From Methylobacterium sp. SyP6R (GTDB lineage Bacteria; Pseudomonadota; Alphaproteobacteria; Rhizobiales; Beijerinckiaceae): a DNA stretch of 64,000 bases. Below are positions 9,371 to 17,524 of the stretch, in pieces. Position 1 is the first letter of the stretch; each line of letters starts with the position of its first letter. The DNA is taken from the NCBI RefSeq assembly GCF_019216885.1, contig NZ_JAAQRC020000001.1, positions 4,839,501-4,903,500 on the forward strand, given 5' to 3'. A program made the translations under genes and the position numbers. The notes beneath the pieces are model-generated. The model was not told the origin of the DNA and searched no databases. It saw only the letters and a program-made list of their open reading frames with translations.

Positions 9371-10162
9371 GGCATCCCGTCACGGCAATCACGCTGATAT
9401 CCAGAGTGCGACGAAGTTGTTTATCAATTATTACTGGTGTCGAATCCTCTCACACAGGAGTAAAATTATCGACAAATAACGGGTTATATTCTAGATAACA
9501 TCAGATATTCGACACAAAATAGCGCTCTCCTCATCCGGTTCCGAAGATCGCTCCGACTTCTGCGCGCGCCAACAACGCGGTCGTTTCACCGAATGGCCTA
9601 TGCAGATCGATCTATGGACCTGGCCTGGACGTTCGGAAAAGAGCCTGCGGCGCCGGAGGCCGGCCCCGGTCAGGAACGCGGCTTGCCCTCGCCGAGGACG
9701 ACCACCCTGCCGGAGCCGTCGTCGCCCGTCTCCCGCCCAGCATCGGGCTTCGGGGATCGCGCGCCCCTGCCGAATGTCTGCGCCCAGGTCAGCACGACGA
9801 TCTCGGCCCCCGCACCGCCCTCGTCACCGCTCGTCCGTGACGCGCGCCGGCGCCCGGCACCGATCCACCGTCCTCCGATCCGGCCTCCCCCGCTCCCTCG
9901 CCCCACCGCCCGACTCCCCTCCGACGACAACCGGACGACATGTCGGGTGCGGACGGTGCCGGGGCGACCGGCCTCCGTCCCAATTCCTTGCGCGAGCGTC
10001 CCATTCCGCCGTGCCATGCGAGGTCCGACTGATGGCTCGGCGATTGCCGCGCAATCGCTTCCTCCGTGCGGATTTCAGGCCCGCTCAAGCGTGTGAAGCC
10101 TGCGGCGTCACCGCGCGGGCTCGCGAGACCGGTACCCGGAAGGAATCTTGCGAAACACAGGA
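9371..10162. other. Long intergenic region with AT-rich promoter-like segment
   Basis: No convincing gene is present in these 790 bases. The part from about 9400 to 9535 is far richer in A and T than anything nearby and lies just upstream of the MHYT sensor gene, where it could hold its promoter. A 9-base inverted pair, GTGTCGAAT at 9437-9445 and ATTCGACAC at 9507-9515, brackets the segment. The rest (9600-10160) is GC-rich with open frames on both strands, but they lack a ribosome site, a recognisable domain or a normal residue composition. Confidence 0.5.
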
Positions 10163-11206
10163 TCAGGCGTCGAGCATCAGGACCCAGTCGTAGAACTCGT
10201 CCCAGTCGCCGGCGGGCGGCTCCGACGGCCCGGGCCGGTCGGCCGGCGCGCCCTCGGCCCGCGCCCCGGCCCTCACCTCGGCGGGGCTCACGCCGAATTC
10301 GAGGCGAAAGGCGGTGGTGAAGCTCGCCGGGCTGCCGTAGCCGTAGCGGTAGGCGATCTCGGAGATCCGGGCGGCCCGCCCTCCCGCCTCGCCGAGATCC
10401 CGGTAGGCGCGGGCGAGCCGGCGGCGGCGGATATACTCGACCACGCCGCCGAGCGGCGCGAACAGGCGGTAGAGCCCGCTGCGGGAGACGCCGAAGCGGT
10501 GGCAGATCTGATCGACGCCCAGTTCGGCGGACCCGATCTCGGCGTCGATGTGGCTGCGGATGGCGAGGAAGACCGGCGCGCGCTCCGAGGACTGCCCGGG
10601 TCGGCCGGCCCCGATGACCGCGCCCGCGGCGGACAACAGCACGGCCGTGGCCTGCGCGGCGGCGCGCGCCTCCGCGGGGCTCAAGTGCGGGATGGTCTCC
10701 CCGAGCGAGCGCAGGTGGTCGCCGACGAGCCGCCCGAACGGCTCGGCGCCGCGCAGGACCGTCCCGTGCGCCTCGTCGAGCCGGGCCCCGCCCTCCGGGA
10801 ACAGGCCGCGCGGGATGATGACGGTGATGGCGCGGTAATCGGTCGAGTCCAGGGAGAGGGGCTGCGCGAGGTCGAGGAGCGCGATGTCCCCGGGGTTCAT
10901 CGGCGTCTCGCGCCCGGCGGCGCGGAGCAGGGCCCGCCCCTCGGTCCGGATCTGCGCCGCGACGTGATCGACGCCCATGCGGGCGACGAGGCCGCGCGAC
11001 CGCTCGTTGCGCAGGCCGGAGGCCGCGGTCAGGCCGATGATCGCGTTGCCGAGGTGATAGACGTCCGACCGGCCGCGGAAATCCGGGGTGTCCTCCCGGC
11101 GGATCTCGACGTCCCAGAACGGCGCCACGGCCTCGCGCCAGGCCGGGATCGTCCGCGGCCCGAAGGTCGACCCGGCCAGGCACAGGTTGGGGCCACGCAC
11201 GGTCAT
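10163..11206 (-). CDS. AraC-family transcriptional regulator
   Basis: The 347-residue protein has an N-terminal region of about 200 residues of the AraC-binding-like type (related to the NAH/XylS group, PF14525) and a C-terminal pair of helix-turn-helices at about residues 225-315. The second of these carries the family signature: RISEIAYRYGYGSPASFTTAFRLEFGVSP. The start has a weak GAG site 6 bases upstream. It stands alone, with about 190 bases to the methyltransferase gene on one side and a large gap on the other, so its target is not evident. The acidic, Pro-rich tail after the DNA-binding domain (about 30 residues) is slightly long for the family. Confidence 0.9.
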   Translation of the reverse strand: MTVRGPNLCLAGSTFGPRTIPAWREAVAPFWDVEIRREDTPDFRGRSDVYHLGNAIIGLTAASGLRNERSRGLVARMGVDHVAAQIRTEGRALLRAAGRETPMNPGDIALLDLAQPLSLDSTDYRAITVIIPRGLFPEGGARLDEAHGTVLRGAEPFGRLVGDHLRSLGETIPHLSPAEARAAAQATAVLLSAAGAVIGAGRPGQSSERAPVFLAIRSHIDAEIGSAELGVDQICHRFGVSRSGLYRLFAPLGGVVEYIRRRRLARAYRDLGEAGGRAARISEIAYRYGYGSPASFTTAFRLEFGVSPAEVRAGARAEGAPADRPGPSEPPAGDWDEFYDWVLMLDA

Positions 11207-11395
11207 GTCAGGCTCGAATCCGGTGCGGCCCGCCGCCCCTCACCGCCAGGCTCGCATGCCGTTCGCGCCGACGCAAATCCATCGATCGCGCCGCTCGAGC
11301 GCTTCACGATCGCGCGGCAATCGCGAAGCGCTCTGTGTCTTCGATCTACCGAGTTTTCTTCGACGAATCGGTCTCCACTTCGTCGGGAAAACGCT

Positions 11396-12094
11396 CTACC
11401 GCCGCCTTACGCTGGCGGCCGCCCCGTCCGCCTTCTCGCCCATCCAGACCACGTGCCGCCCGCCGCTCCCGGCCGAGCGGACCTTGTGCTCCTCGACCAG
11501 GAAGCCGCCGCGCTGCAGGCGGGACTTGAACTTGCGGTCGGGCCTCTCCGACCACACGCCGAGCAGCCCGCCCGGCCGCAAGGCCCGGTGTGCGGCGCCT
11601 AAGCCGGCGACGTCGTAGAGCCGGTCGTTCGTGCGCTGCACCAGCCCCTCGGGGCCGTTATCGACGTCGAGCAGGATGGCATCGAAGCCGCCCGGGCTCG
11701 CCGCGATGAGGTCGTGGACGTCGGTCTCGTGCAGCGCCACCCGGGGGTCGTCGAGGCTGCCGGCGAAGATGTGGGCGAGCGGCCCCCGGGCCCAGGCGGC
11801 GACGGCCGGGATCAGCTCGGCGACCACGACCTGCGCCTCGGGGCCCAGCTCGGACAGGGCCGCCCGGAGGGTGAAGCCCATGCCGAGCCCGCCGATCAGC
11901 ACCCGGGGCGCCTTGTTCTCCCGCAGGCGCCCGCAGGCGAGGCTGGCGAGCGCGCGCTCCGAGCCGCTGCGGCGGCTGTTCATCAGCTCGATGGAATCGA
12001 CCACGATCGCGAACTCGTCGCCCCGGCGCATCAGGCGCAAGGACGCGGTCTCGCCGGGGATGGCGCTGGTATCGAGGTGAACCCAGGGGATCAA
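11396..12094 (-). CDS. Spermidine-synthase-like SAM-dependent methyltransferase
   Basis: The 232-residue product has the class I methyltransferase fold: a glycine-rich motif I in VLIGGLGMGFTLRAAL, the acidic strand end VVVAELIPAV, and DAILLDVDNGPEG as the motif resembling the spermidine synthase active region. Such proteins are usually annotated as spermidine synthase or as a fused-MFS relative, but they lack the full polyamine-binding set, so the substrate is unknown. I chose the TTG at 12094 because it has a GGAG site 8 bases upstream and starts IPWVHLDTSAIPG, where the conserved sequence begins; an ATG at 12139 would add 15 residues with no such support. Confidence 0.75.
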   Translation of the reverse strand: MIPWVHLDTSAIPGETASLRLMRRGDEFAIVVDSIELMNSRRSGSERALASLACGRLRENKAPRVLIGGLGMGFTLRAALSELGPEAQVVVAELIPAVAAWARGPLAHIFAGSLDDPRVALHETDVHDLIAASPGGFDAILLDVDNGPEGLVQRTNDRLYDVAGLGAAHRALRPGGLLGVWSERPDRKFKSRLQRGGFLVEEHKVRSAGSGGRHVVWMGEKADGAAASVRRR

Positions 12095-12349
12095 GGATCG
12101 GACTCCATCGGGACCGCGCCGCTGCCGGGGAAGCGGCATCGTTGTTCGCGATCGGAACGGGATTGTCGGGACGCAACGCGTGCGGGGCGGCTTCGGCCGG
12201 GCATCGGCCGCATCGCCCTGCCGACGGGATACCGGAACGGCCCCGGCTATCGCACGGGCCGGGCCGCCGCGTCGAGGGCGTCAGGAACAGGGGGATTCGG
12301 CCGGCAGGAGGTTTGTCCTCCGCGGGGGTTCCGTGCCATAGTTCCGCGG

Positions 12350-12553
12350 ATGAGCGACAACGAATTCTATCCCTTCACCATCGAGGTGGCCCCGCTGAGC
12401 AGCCCGAAAGGAAAATTCGGCTGGGCGATCCGCAAGCACGGCAAGCTGCTGGAGCGGTCGGACCGGCCGCACGACAGCGAGGAGCGGGCCTATGCCAGCG
12501 CTACCGCCGCCGTGGAACGCGCCTTCAGGCCGGCCGACCCGCGCCGTCGCTAG
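12350..12553 (+). CDS. Small conserved-type hypothetical protein (67 aa)
   Basis: The 67-residue product starts MSDNEFYPFTIEVAPL and contains GKFGWAIRKHGKLLERSDRP followed by an alanine-rich helix, SATAAVERAF. The mix of aromatic, charged and hydrophobic residues is that of a small folded cytoplasmic protein. No domain is recognised. It is preceded by about 250 bases and followed by another small gene on the same strand, with a 275-base gap. The frame is open well upstream, but the ATG at 12350 fits the change to ordinary protein composition. Confidence 0.65.
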   Translation: MSDNEFYPFTIEVAPLSSPKGKFGWAIRKHGKLLERSDRPHDSEERAYASATAAVERAFRPADPRRR

Positions 12554-12828
12554 GGCCAACAGCTCGGTCGGGCGCGAGGCGACGGCCCGCCCGGCGGTGC
12601 CCTGGCGCCGATCGGCCTTGCGCAGATCAAGAAGAATGCAGCTTGCAGGCGACGATGAAACCGTTCATCGTCGAACGAACGATCATCGGCTGACTGTCCG
12701 GAATCCGGAAGCTCGGGCTTTCGGAACCGGCTTCTCCCTTCCGATGTGATCGCGAAATCTGTCCAGCGGCACCGATCGCGGGCAGAGATGCCTCCGGCGG
12801 GTCCGCCTTCCGCACGAGAGGATCGGCC

Positions 12829-13053
12829 ATGGCCAAGATGTTCATCACCGGCTCGGCCCGCAGCCCGTCGAACGAAGAGTTCAAGGCGCGCATCGCGCGG
12901 CTGGCGGAGATGCCGGCCCACCATGCCGCACCCTCGGCGGCGCGCAGGAACAAGCCCGCCAAGCCCGCCTACCAGCCGCAGCCGGAGGAGCCGGACGAGC
13001 AGGCACCGTCGGCCGAGCCGTCCTCGGAGGAGCCCGCCGAGGAGACGGACTGA
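12829..13053 (+). CDS. Small hypothetical protein with acidic Pro/Glu tail (74 aa)
   Basis: The product begins MAKMFITGSARSPSNEEFKARIARLAEMP, a short basic helix, and ends in a low-complexity tail rich in proline, glutamate and serine. The start is an ATG following GAGAGGATCGGCC, which gives a plausible GAGAGG ribosome site. There is no recognised domain. The charge pattern (basic head, acidic tail) suggests a disordered protein. It lies 113 bases before the alpha/beta hydrolase gene and could be transcribed with it. Confidence 0.55.
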   Translation: MAKMFITGSARSPSNEEFKARIARLAEMPAHHAAPSAARRNKPAKPAYQPQPEEPDEQAPSAEPSSEEPAEETD

Positions 13054-13165
13054 GCACGCCGCACGGCTTTCCGCCCCTCGCCGGCCCCCTGATATGTTAG
13101 ACCTTGCGGGCGGGATCTGACCAACCGGTTGCGATGCGCGCCGGCCCCCGCGGCAGGAGAGCCTC

Positions 13166-14002
13166 ATGAGCTTCGTGACCACCGGCGACGGCGTGGAGAT
13201 CTTCTACAAGGATTGGGGGCCGCGGGAGGCGCAGGCCATCGTGTTCCATCACGGCTGGCCGCTCTCCTCCGACGACTGGGACGCCCAGATGCTGTTCTTC
13301 CTGCAGCACGGCTACCGGGTCGTCGCGCATGACCGGCGCGGCCACGGCCGCTCGTCCCAGGCGCCCGGCGGGCACGACATGGACCATTACGCGGCGGATG
13401 CGGCGGCGGTCGTGCACCGGCTCGGCCTGACGAAGGCGATCCATATCGGGCATTCGACCGGCGGCGGCGAGGTCGCCCGCTACGTCGCGCGCCACGGCGA
13501 GCCGCAGGGGCGGGTCGCCAAGGCGGTCCTCGTCAGCGCCGTGCCGCCCCTGATGCTCCGGACCGAGGCCAATCCCGGCGGCCTGCCGATCGAGGTCTTC
13601 GACGGGTTCCGCGCCGCGCTCGCCGGCAACCGGGCGCAATTCTTCCTCGATGTCGCGGCCGGGCCGTTCTACGGCTTCAACCGTCCGGGAGCGCAAGGCC
13701 AGGAGGGCGTGATCCGCAACTGGTGGCGCCAGGGCATGATGGGCTCCGCCCTCGCCCATTACGACGGCATCAAGGCCTTCTCCGAGACCGACCAGACCGA
13801 GGACTTGCGGGCGATCTCGGTGCCGACCCTCGTGCTGCACGGCGAGGACGACCAGATCGTCCCGATCGACGCCAGCGGCCGGAAGTCCGTCACGCTTCTG
13901 CGCAACGGCACGCTCAAGACCTATCCGGGCCTGCCGCACGGCATGCTGACGACCCATGCCGAAACCTTGAACGCCGATCTCCTCGCCTTCGTGAAGGCCT
14001 GA
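13166..14002 (+). CDS. Alpha/beta hydrolase, cofactor-free haloperoxidase type
   Basis: The 278-residue enzyme has the alpha/beta hydrolase fold: the oxyanion motif [11 protein letters not shown], the nucleophile elbow GHSTGG, the acid in [10 protein letters not shown], and the catalytic histidine in GLPHGM near the C-terminus. RRGHGRSSQ is the usual second loop. The closest family is the non-heme chloroperoxidase / arylesterase group. The halogenation often attached to the name is a side activity, so an esterase or perhydrolase role is more likely. The start follows GGAG in a good position. It is convergent with a LysR regulator gene. Confidence 0.9.
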   Translation: MSFVTTGDGVEIFYKDWGPREAQAIVFHHGWPLSSDDWDAQMLFFLQHGYRVVAHDRRGHGRSSQAPGGHDMDHYAADAAAVVHRLGLTKAIHIGHSTGGGEVARYVARHGEPQGRVAKAVLVSAVPPLMLRTEANPGGLPIEVFDGFRAALAGNRAQFFLDVAAGPFYGFNRPGAQGQEGVIRNWWRQGMMGSALAHYDGIKAFSETDQTEDLRAISVPTLVLHGEDDQIVPIDASGRKSVTLLRNGTLKTYPGLPHGMLTTHAETLNADLLAFVKA

Positions 14003-14057
14003 TCCCGCGCCAAGCGGACTTGCATGGCAGGCCAACGCCTCGCCGGGCTCCACCCGG

Positions 14058-14993
14058 TCACGGGCAGGGAGGCGAAGCCGGCCCGGCGCCGGAGGGCGCG
14101 GACCGGCCCGCCTCGCGCACCACGTCGAGGAAGGCCCGGAGCGGCGCCGGCACCTGCCGGCGGCCCGGATAATAGAGGTGGAAGCCCGGGAAGGCCGGGC
14201 ACCACGGCGAGAGCAGCCGCATCAGGGAGCCCGACGCGAGGTCGTCGGCGACGTATCCCTCGAAGACGAAGCCGATCCCGAGCCCGTCGAGAGCGGCGAG
14301 CCGGACCAGGTCCTGGTCGCCGAGGATCAGCGGGCCGTCGACCGCCACGGTTTCCGCGACGCGATCGCACTCCAGTTCCCACGGAAACAGGCTGCCGCCG
14401 GGAAAGCGCTGGCGCAGGCAGGCATGGCCGGCCAGATCCGCCGGCACCTCCGGAACGCCCCGGCGCGCCAGGTAGGCGGGCGCGGCGACAACGGCGAAAC
14501 GCTGCGGCCCGCAGACCGGCACCGCCACCATGTCGAGGGCGAGTCGCTCGCCGAAGCGGATCCCGGCATCGAAGCCCTCGCCGACGATGTCGGTAAGGGC
14601 GTCGTCGCTCACCACCTCGACGCGGATCTCCGGATGGAGGGTCAGGAAGCGGGAGAGCAGCGGCATCAGGACCAGCCGGCAGGCGCTGCGCGGCGCGTTG
14701 AGCCGCAAGGTCCCGGTGGGCCGCGAGGCGGACGCGCGCGCCGCCGCCACAGCCTGCGCGATGTCGTCGAGGGCGGGGCCGAGCCGCACCAGTAGGGCGG
14801 CGCCGGCCTCGGTCGGGGCGACGCTGCGGGTGGTGCGGTTGAGGAGCCGCAGGCCCATCCGCTCCTCCAGCCCGCGCACGGCATGGCTGAGCGCCGAGGG
14901 CGACAGGCCGAGCTCGGCCGCGGCGCGCCGGAAGCTGCGGTGCCGGGCCACGGCCGCGAAGGCCGCGAGGTCGGAGAGGTCGTCGCGGACCAT
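14058..14993 (-). CDS. LysR-family transcriptional regulator
   Basis: The 311-residue protein has a winged helix at residues of about 1-65 (SFRRAAAELGLSPSALSHAVRGLEERMGLRLLNRTTRSVAPTEAG-type pattern) and a periplasmic-binding-like effector domain after it (FDAGIRFGERL, then GIGFVFEGYV). It is divergent from the aldo/keto reductase gene, 96 bases away. A 13-base T-N11-A palindrome, TGAGTTTGGCTCA, sits 4 bases upstream of its start codon. This arrangement is the classical one in which the regulator controls both itself and the divergent gene. The effector is unknown. Confidence 0.92.
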   Translation of the reverse strand: MVRDDLSDLAAFAAVARHRSFRRAAAELGLSPSALSHAVRGLEERMGLRLLNRTTRSVAPTEAGAALLVRLGPALDDIAQAVAAARASASRPTGTLRLNAPRSACRLVLMPLLSRFLTLHPEIRVEVVSDDALTDIVGEGFDAGIRFGERLALDMVAVPVCGPQRFAVVAAPAYLARRGVPEVPADLAGHACLRQRFPGGSLFPWELECDRVAETVAVDGPLILGDQDLVRLAALDGLGIGFVFEGYVADDLASGSLMRLLSPWCPAFPGFHLYYPGRRQVPAPLRAFLDVVREAGRSAPSGAGPASPPCP

Positions 14994-14996
14994 TGG

Positions 14997-15009
14997 TGAG
15001 TTTGGCTCA
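14997..15009. promoter_or_regulatory. Candidate LysR operator (T-N11-A)
   Basis: TGAGTTTGGCTCA is a dyad with TGAG/CTCA arms and the T-N11-A spacing typical of LysR-type regulators. It lies between the divergent LysR and aldo/keto reductase genes, directly next to the LysR start, where binding would also repress the regulator. Short dyads of this size occur by chance, so the support is mainly its position. Confidence 0.4.
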
Positions 15010-15089
15010 TCGGTTCATGCCGGGCGGTGCAGCTTATCGGAGGAGGGCCGGAGCGCCAGATCGGTGCGGTCCGTTCAGGAGTGCTCACG

Positions 15090-16076
15090 ATGCAACGACG
15101 TTCCCTCGGCCGCTCCGGCCTCACCGTCTCCGCCCCCGGCCTCGGCTGCATGGGATTCTCGGAGTTCTACGGCCCGACCGACGAGGCGGCGGCCCCCGCC
15201 GCCCTCAAGGCCGCGCTCTCGCTCGGCTACGATTTCCTCGACACGGCCGACATGTACGGCGTCGGCCGCAACGAGGAGCTGATCGGCCGCGTGCTGAAGG
15301 GCCGCCGCGACCGGGTCGTGCTGGCGACGAAATTCGGCATCGTGCGCGAGGGAGGCGCGCGGCGGATCGACAACAGCCCGGCCTATCTCACCACCGCCTG
15401 CGAGGCCTCCCTGCGCCGCCTCGGCGTCGAGACCATCGACCTCTATTACTGCCACCGCCGCGACCCTTCGGTGCCGGTGGACGAGATGGTCGGCGCCATG
15501 GCGCGCCTCGTCGAGGCCGGCAAGGTGCGGGCGCTCGGCCTGTCGGAGGTCTCTCCCGAGACCCTGCGGGCCGCCCATGCGGTCCACCCGATCGCCGCGG
15601 TGCAGACCGAGTATTCCCTGTGGAGCCGGGAGCCCGAACAGGGCCTGCTCGACGCCTGCCGCGACCTCGGAATCGCCCTCGTCGCCTATTCGCCCCTCGG
15701 CCGCGGCTTCCTCACCGGAGCGATCGACGTCGAGACCCTGGCACCCGACGACTTTCGCCGCGGCAACCCGCGCTTCCAGGGCGAGGCGCTGGCGCAGAAC
15801 CGCCGCCTCGCGGAGGCCCTGGGCGACTTCGCGCGCGAGCGGGGCGTCACCGCCGGCCAGGTGGCGCTCGCCTGGCTGATGACCCGCGATCCGAACGTCG
15901 TCCCGATCCCCGGCACCCGCCGGCCCGAGCGCCTGGCCGAGAACGCGGCCGCCGCCGACCTCGCCCTCACGCCCGCCGACCTCGCCGCCCTCGACGCGCT
16001 GTTCGCCCCCGGCGCGGCGGCGGGCGCCCGCTACGCTCAGGCTGGGATGGCGGGCATCGAGAGCGCGGCCGGGTAG
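15090..16076 (+). CDS. NADP-dependent aldo/keto reductase
   Basis: The 328-residue enzyme reduces aldehydes or ketones with NADPH on a TIM barrel. The catalytic tetrad can be read as Asp51 and Tyr56 (FLDTADMYG), Lys81 (ATKFG) and His122 (YYCHRRD), and the cofactor site as [16 protein letters not shown] near the C-terminus. It resembles the YakC/AKR13 branch. I chose the ATG at 15090, with GGAG 8 bases upstream and the family start [22 protein letters not shown], over the longer frame from 15027. It is divergent from a LysR regulator that probably controls it. Confidence 0.92.
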   Translation: MQRRSLGRSGLTVSAPGLGCMGFSEFYGPTDEAAAPAALKAALSLGYDFLDTADMYGVGRNEELIGRVLKGRRDRVVLATKFGIVREGGARRIDNSPAYLTTACEASLRRLGVETIDLYYCHRRDPSVPVDEMVGAMARLVEAGKVRALGLSEVSPETLRAAHAVHPIAAVQTEYSLWSREPEQGLLDACRDLGIALVAYSPLGRGFLTGAIDVETLAPDDFRRGNPRFQGEALAQNRRLAEALGDFARERGVTAGQVALAWLMTRDPNVVPIPGTRRPERLAENAAAADLALTPADLAALDALFAPGAAAGARYAQAGMAGIESAAG

Positions 16077-16082
16077 GACGCC

Positions 16083-17522
16083 TCACGCCGGCAGGCAGGC
16101 CTGCGCCACCCGCAGGTAGTTGCCGCCGAGGATGCCGGCCGCCTCCTCCGGCGTGAACCGCGCCAGGAGGAGCACCGTGAGATCGGGCAGGGCCGTGTAG
16201 GCCGGCAGGGCGCTCGGGCCGACGAGGCCCATCATGTCCGTTCCGATCCCGACATGCCTTGCACCGACGACGTCCGCCATCCGGGCGATGCCGTCGGCCA
16301 GGGCCGGAAGATCGGGAAACAGGCTGACCGGCGGCCAGATGCCGATGACGCCGCCGGTCCCCGCTACGATCCGGGCGTGGTCCGGGGTGATGCGGCGGGT
16401 GCGCGGCCGCGGCCGGGTCGTGAGGGAGGTGTGCGAGAGAACGAGCGGCTTCGTCGCCACCTCCGCCGCGCGGCGCACCAGATCCTCGGTGCCGTGCGCC
16501 ACGTCCACCACGATCCCGAGCGCCTCGCAACGCCGGATCACCGCGGCGCCGAAATCGGTCAGGCCGCCATGGACCGGCGGCTCGGTCTGGATGTCGCCGA
16601 GCGCGTTCACCCGGTAATGGGTAAGCTGGAGGTGGCGCAGGGCGGCGCGGTGGAAGGCCGTTTCCAGGGGACCGAGATCGCCCTCCAGGAAATCCGCCCC
16701 TTCCGCCGAGACGAGCACCGCCGGGGCGTCGGACCGGGCGGCCGCGAGGTCGGCGGCTTTGCGCACGAGGCGAAGGCCCTGCTCGCGCACGAGGGCGTGG
16801 AGGCGGGTGAAGCCGCGCTCGGCGTACGCCGCGAGTTCCCCGGGCTCGGGCTCGCGAAAGGCCTTGATCCGTCCCTCGGGGGTGACCCGGTGGGTCGGGC
16901 TGTCGGAGACGATGGCGAGGCAGGCGACGGCGAGCCCCCCGCGGCGCATCGGCTCGGCGAGCGGCGTGAAGGGAGCGTGCCCGTCGGCCTGATCCACCCG
17001 CAGGATGCGGCCGGCATGGCTGTGACAGTCGATCGTCGGCCGCGCGGCGAGGAAGGACGCCGCCGCCGTCAGCCCTGCGGGTGCCTCTCCTGCCGCCGGC
17101 GTTTGGGCTGCCGCCGGGACCGGCAGGCACAGGAGCGAGGCCGCCGCCATGAGGCGGCGGCGAGACAGGCCGAGACGGAGCGGAGCGGACACCATCGCCG
17201 CCTCGTCGAGCCGGTAGCGCCAGCCGCACGGATCGTCGCGCAGGCGCCGGAGCACGCCGCGCAGGGTGACCTCGCGGCCGTCCAGGGGCACCGGCGCGAC
17301 GGCGACGACCTCGATGCAGGCCGTGGGATCGCCCGGCAGGCAGCCGCGGCAGCAGACGGGCTCAGGGATGAGCAGGCAGTAGCGCGCCTCGGTCGCCTCC
17401 CCGGCGGTCACCGGCCAGCCGGCGACCGTGACGACGGCCCCCTCCCGCCGGTCGGCCGAGCCGTCGAGGAGGGACGACCAGGGCAGGCTCGCGCCCGGGC
17501 CGGGCGGGGTCGGACCGCGCAT
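16083..17522 (-). CDS. Membrane dipeptidase (peptidase M19) with unusual N-terminal extension
   Basis: The frame encodes 479 residues. The C-terminal 340 or so form a zinc dipeptidase of family M19: DCHSH, a bridging-Glu region SAEGADFLEGD, IVVDVAHG, VLSHTSL and GIGTDMMG line up with the metal ligands, though the first motif has His where many members have Asp. The first 109 residues are a separate domain with clustered cysteines (PEPVCCRGC, then TAC and DDPCGW) that I do not recognise. Between them lies a Tat-like export signal, LSRRRLMAAASLLCLPVPAAAQ-like, beginning at an internal ATG (17195) that has its own GAGG site. The ATG at 17522 is 2 bases after the acyltransferase stop and so looks translationally coupled. 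Either one fused protein is made, or the dipeptidase starts at 17195 and is exported. Confidence 0.8.
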   Translation of the reverse strand: MRGPTPPGPGASLPWSSLLDGSADRREGAVVTVAGWPVTAGEATEARYCLLIPEPVCCRGCLPGDPTACIEVVAVAPVPLDGREVTLRGVLRRLRDDPCGWRYRLDEAAMVSAPLRLGLSRRRLMAAASLLCLPVPAAAQTPAAGEAPAGLTAAASFLAARPTIDCHSHAGRILRVDQADGHAPFTPLAEPMRRGGLAVACLAIVSDSPTHRVTPEGRIKAFREPEPGELAAYAERGFTRLHALVREQGLRLVRKAADLAAARSDAPAVLVSAEGADFLEGDLGPLETAFHRAALRHLQLTHYRVNALGDIQTEPPVHGGLTDFGAAVIRRCEALGIVVDVAHGTEDLVRRAAEVATKPLVLSHTSLTTRPRPRTRRITPDHARIVAGTGGVIGIWPPVSLFPDLPALADGIARMADVVGARHVGIGTDMMGLVGPSALPAYTALPDLTVLLLARFTPEEAAGILGGNYLRVAQACLPA

Positions 17523-17524
17523 CG

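Noticed and set aside
6417..9392. 991-codon minus-strand frame overlapping the MHYT gene
   Set aside because: It is a different frame of the same strand; the alternative frame carries all MHYT, PAS, GGDEF and EAL motifs.
9593..10096. Plus-strand frame and an opposite 115-codon frame at 9670-10017
   Set aside because: No ribosome site, no recognisable domain, Pro/Arg-biased composition.
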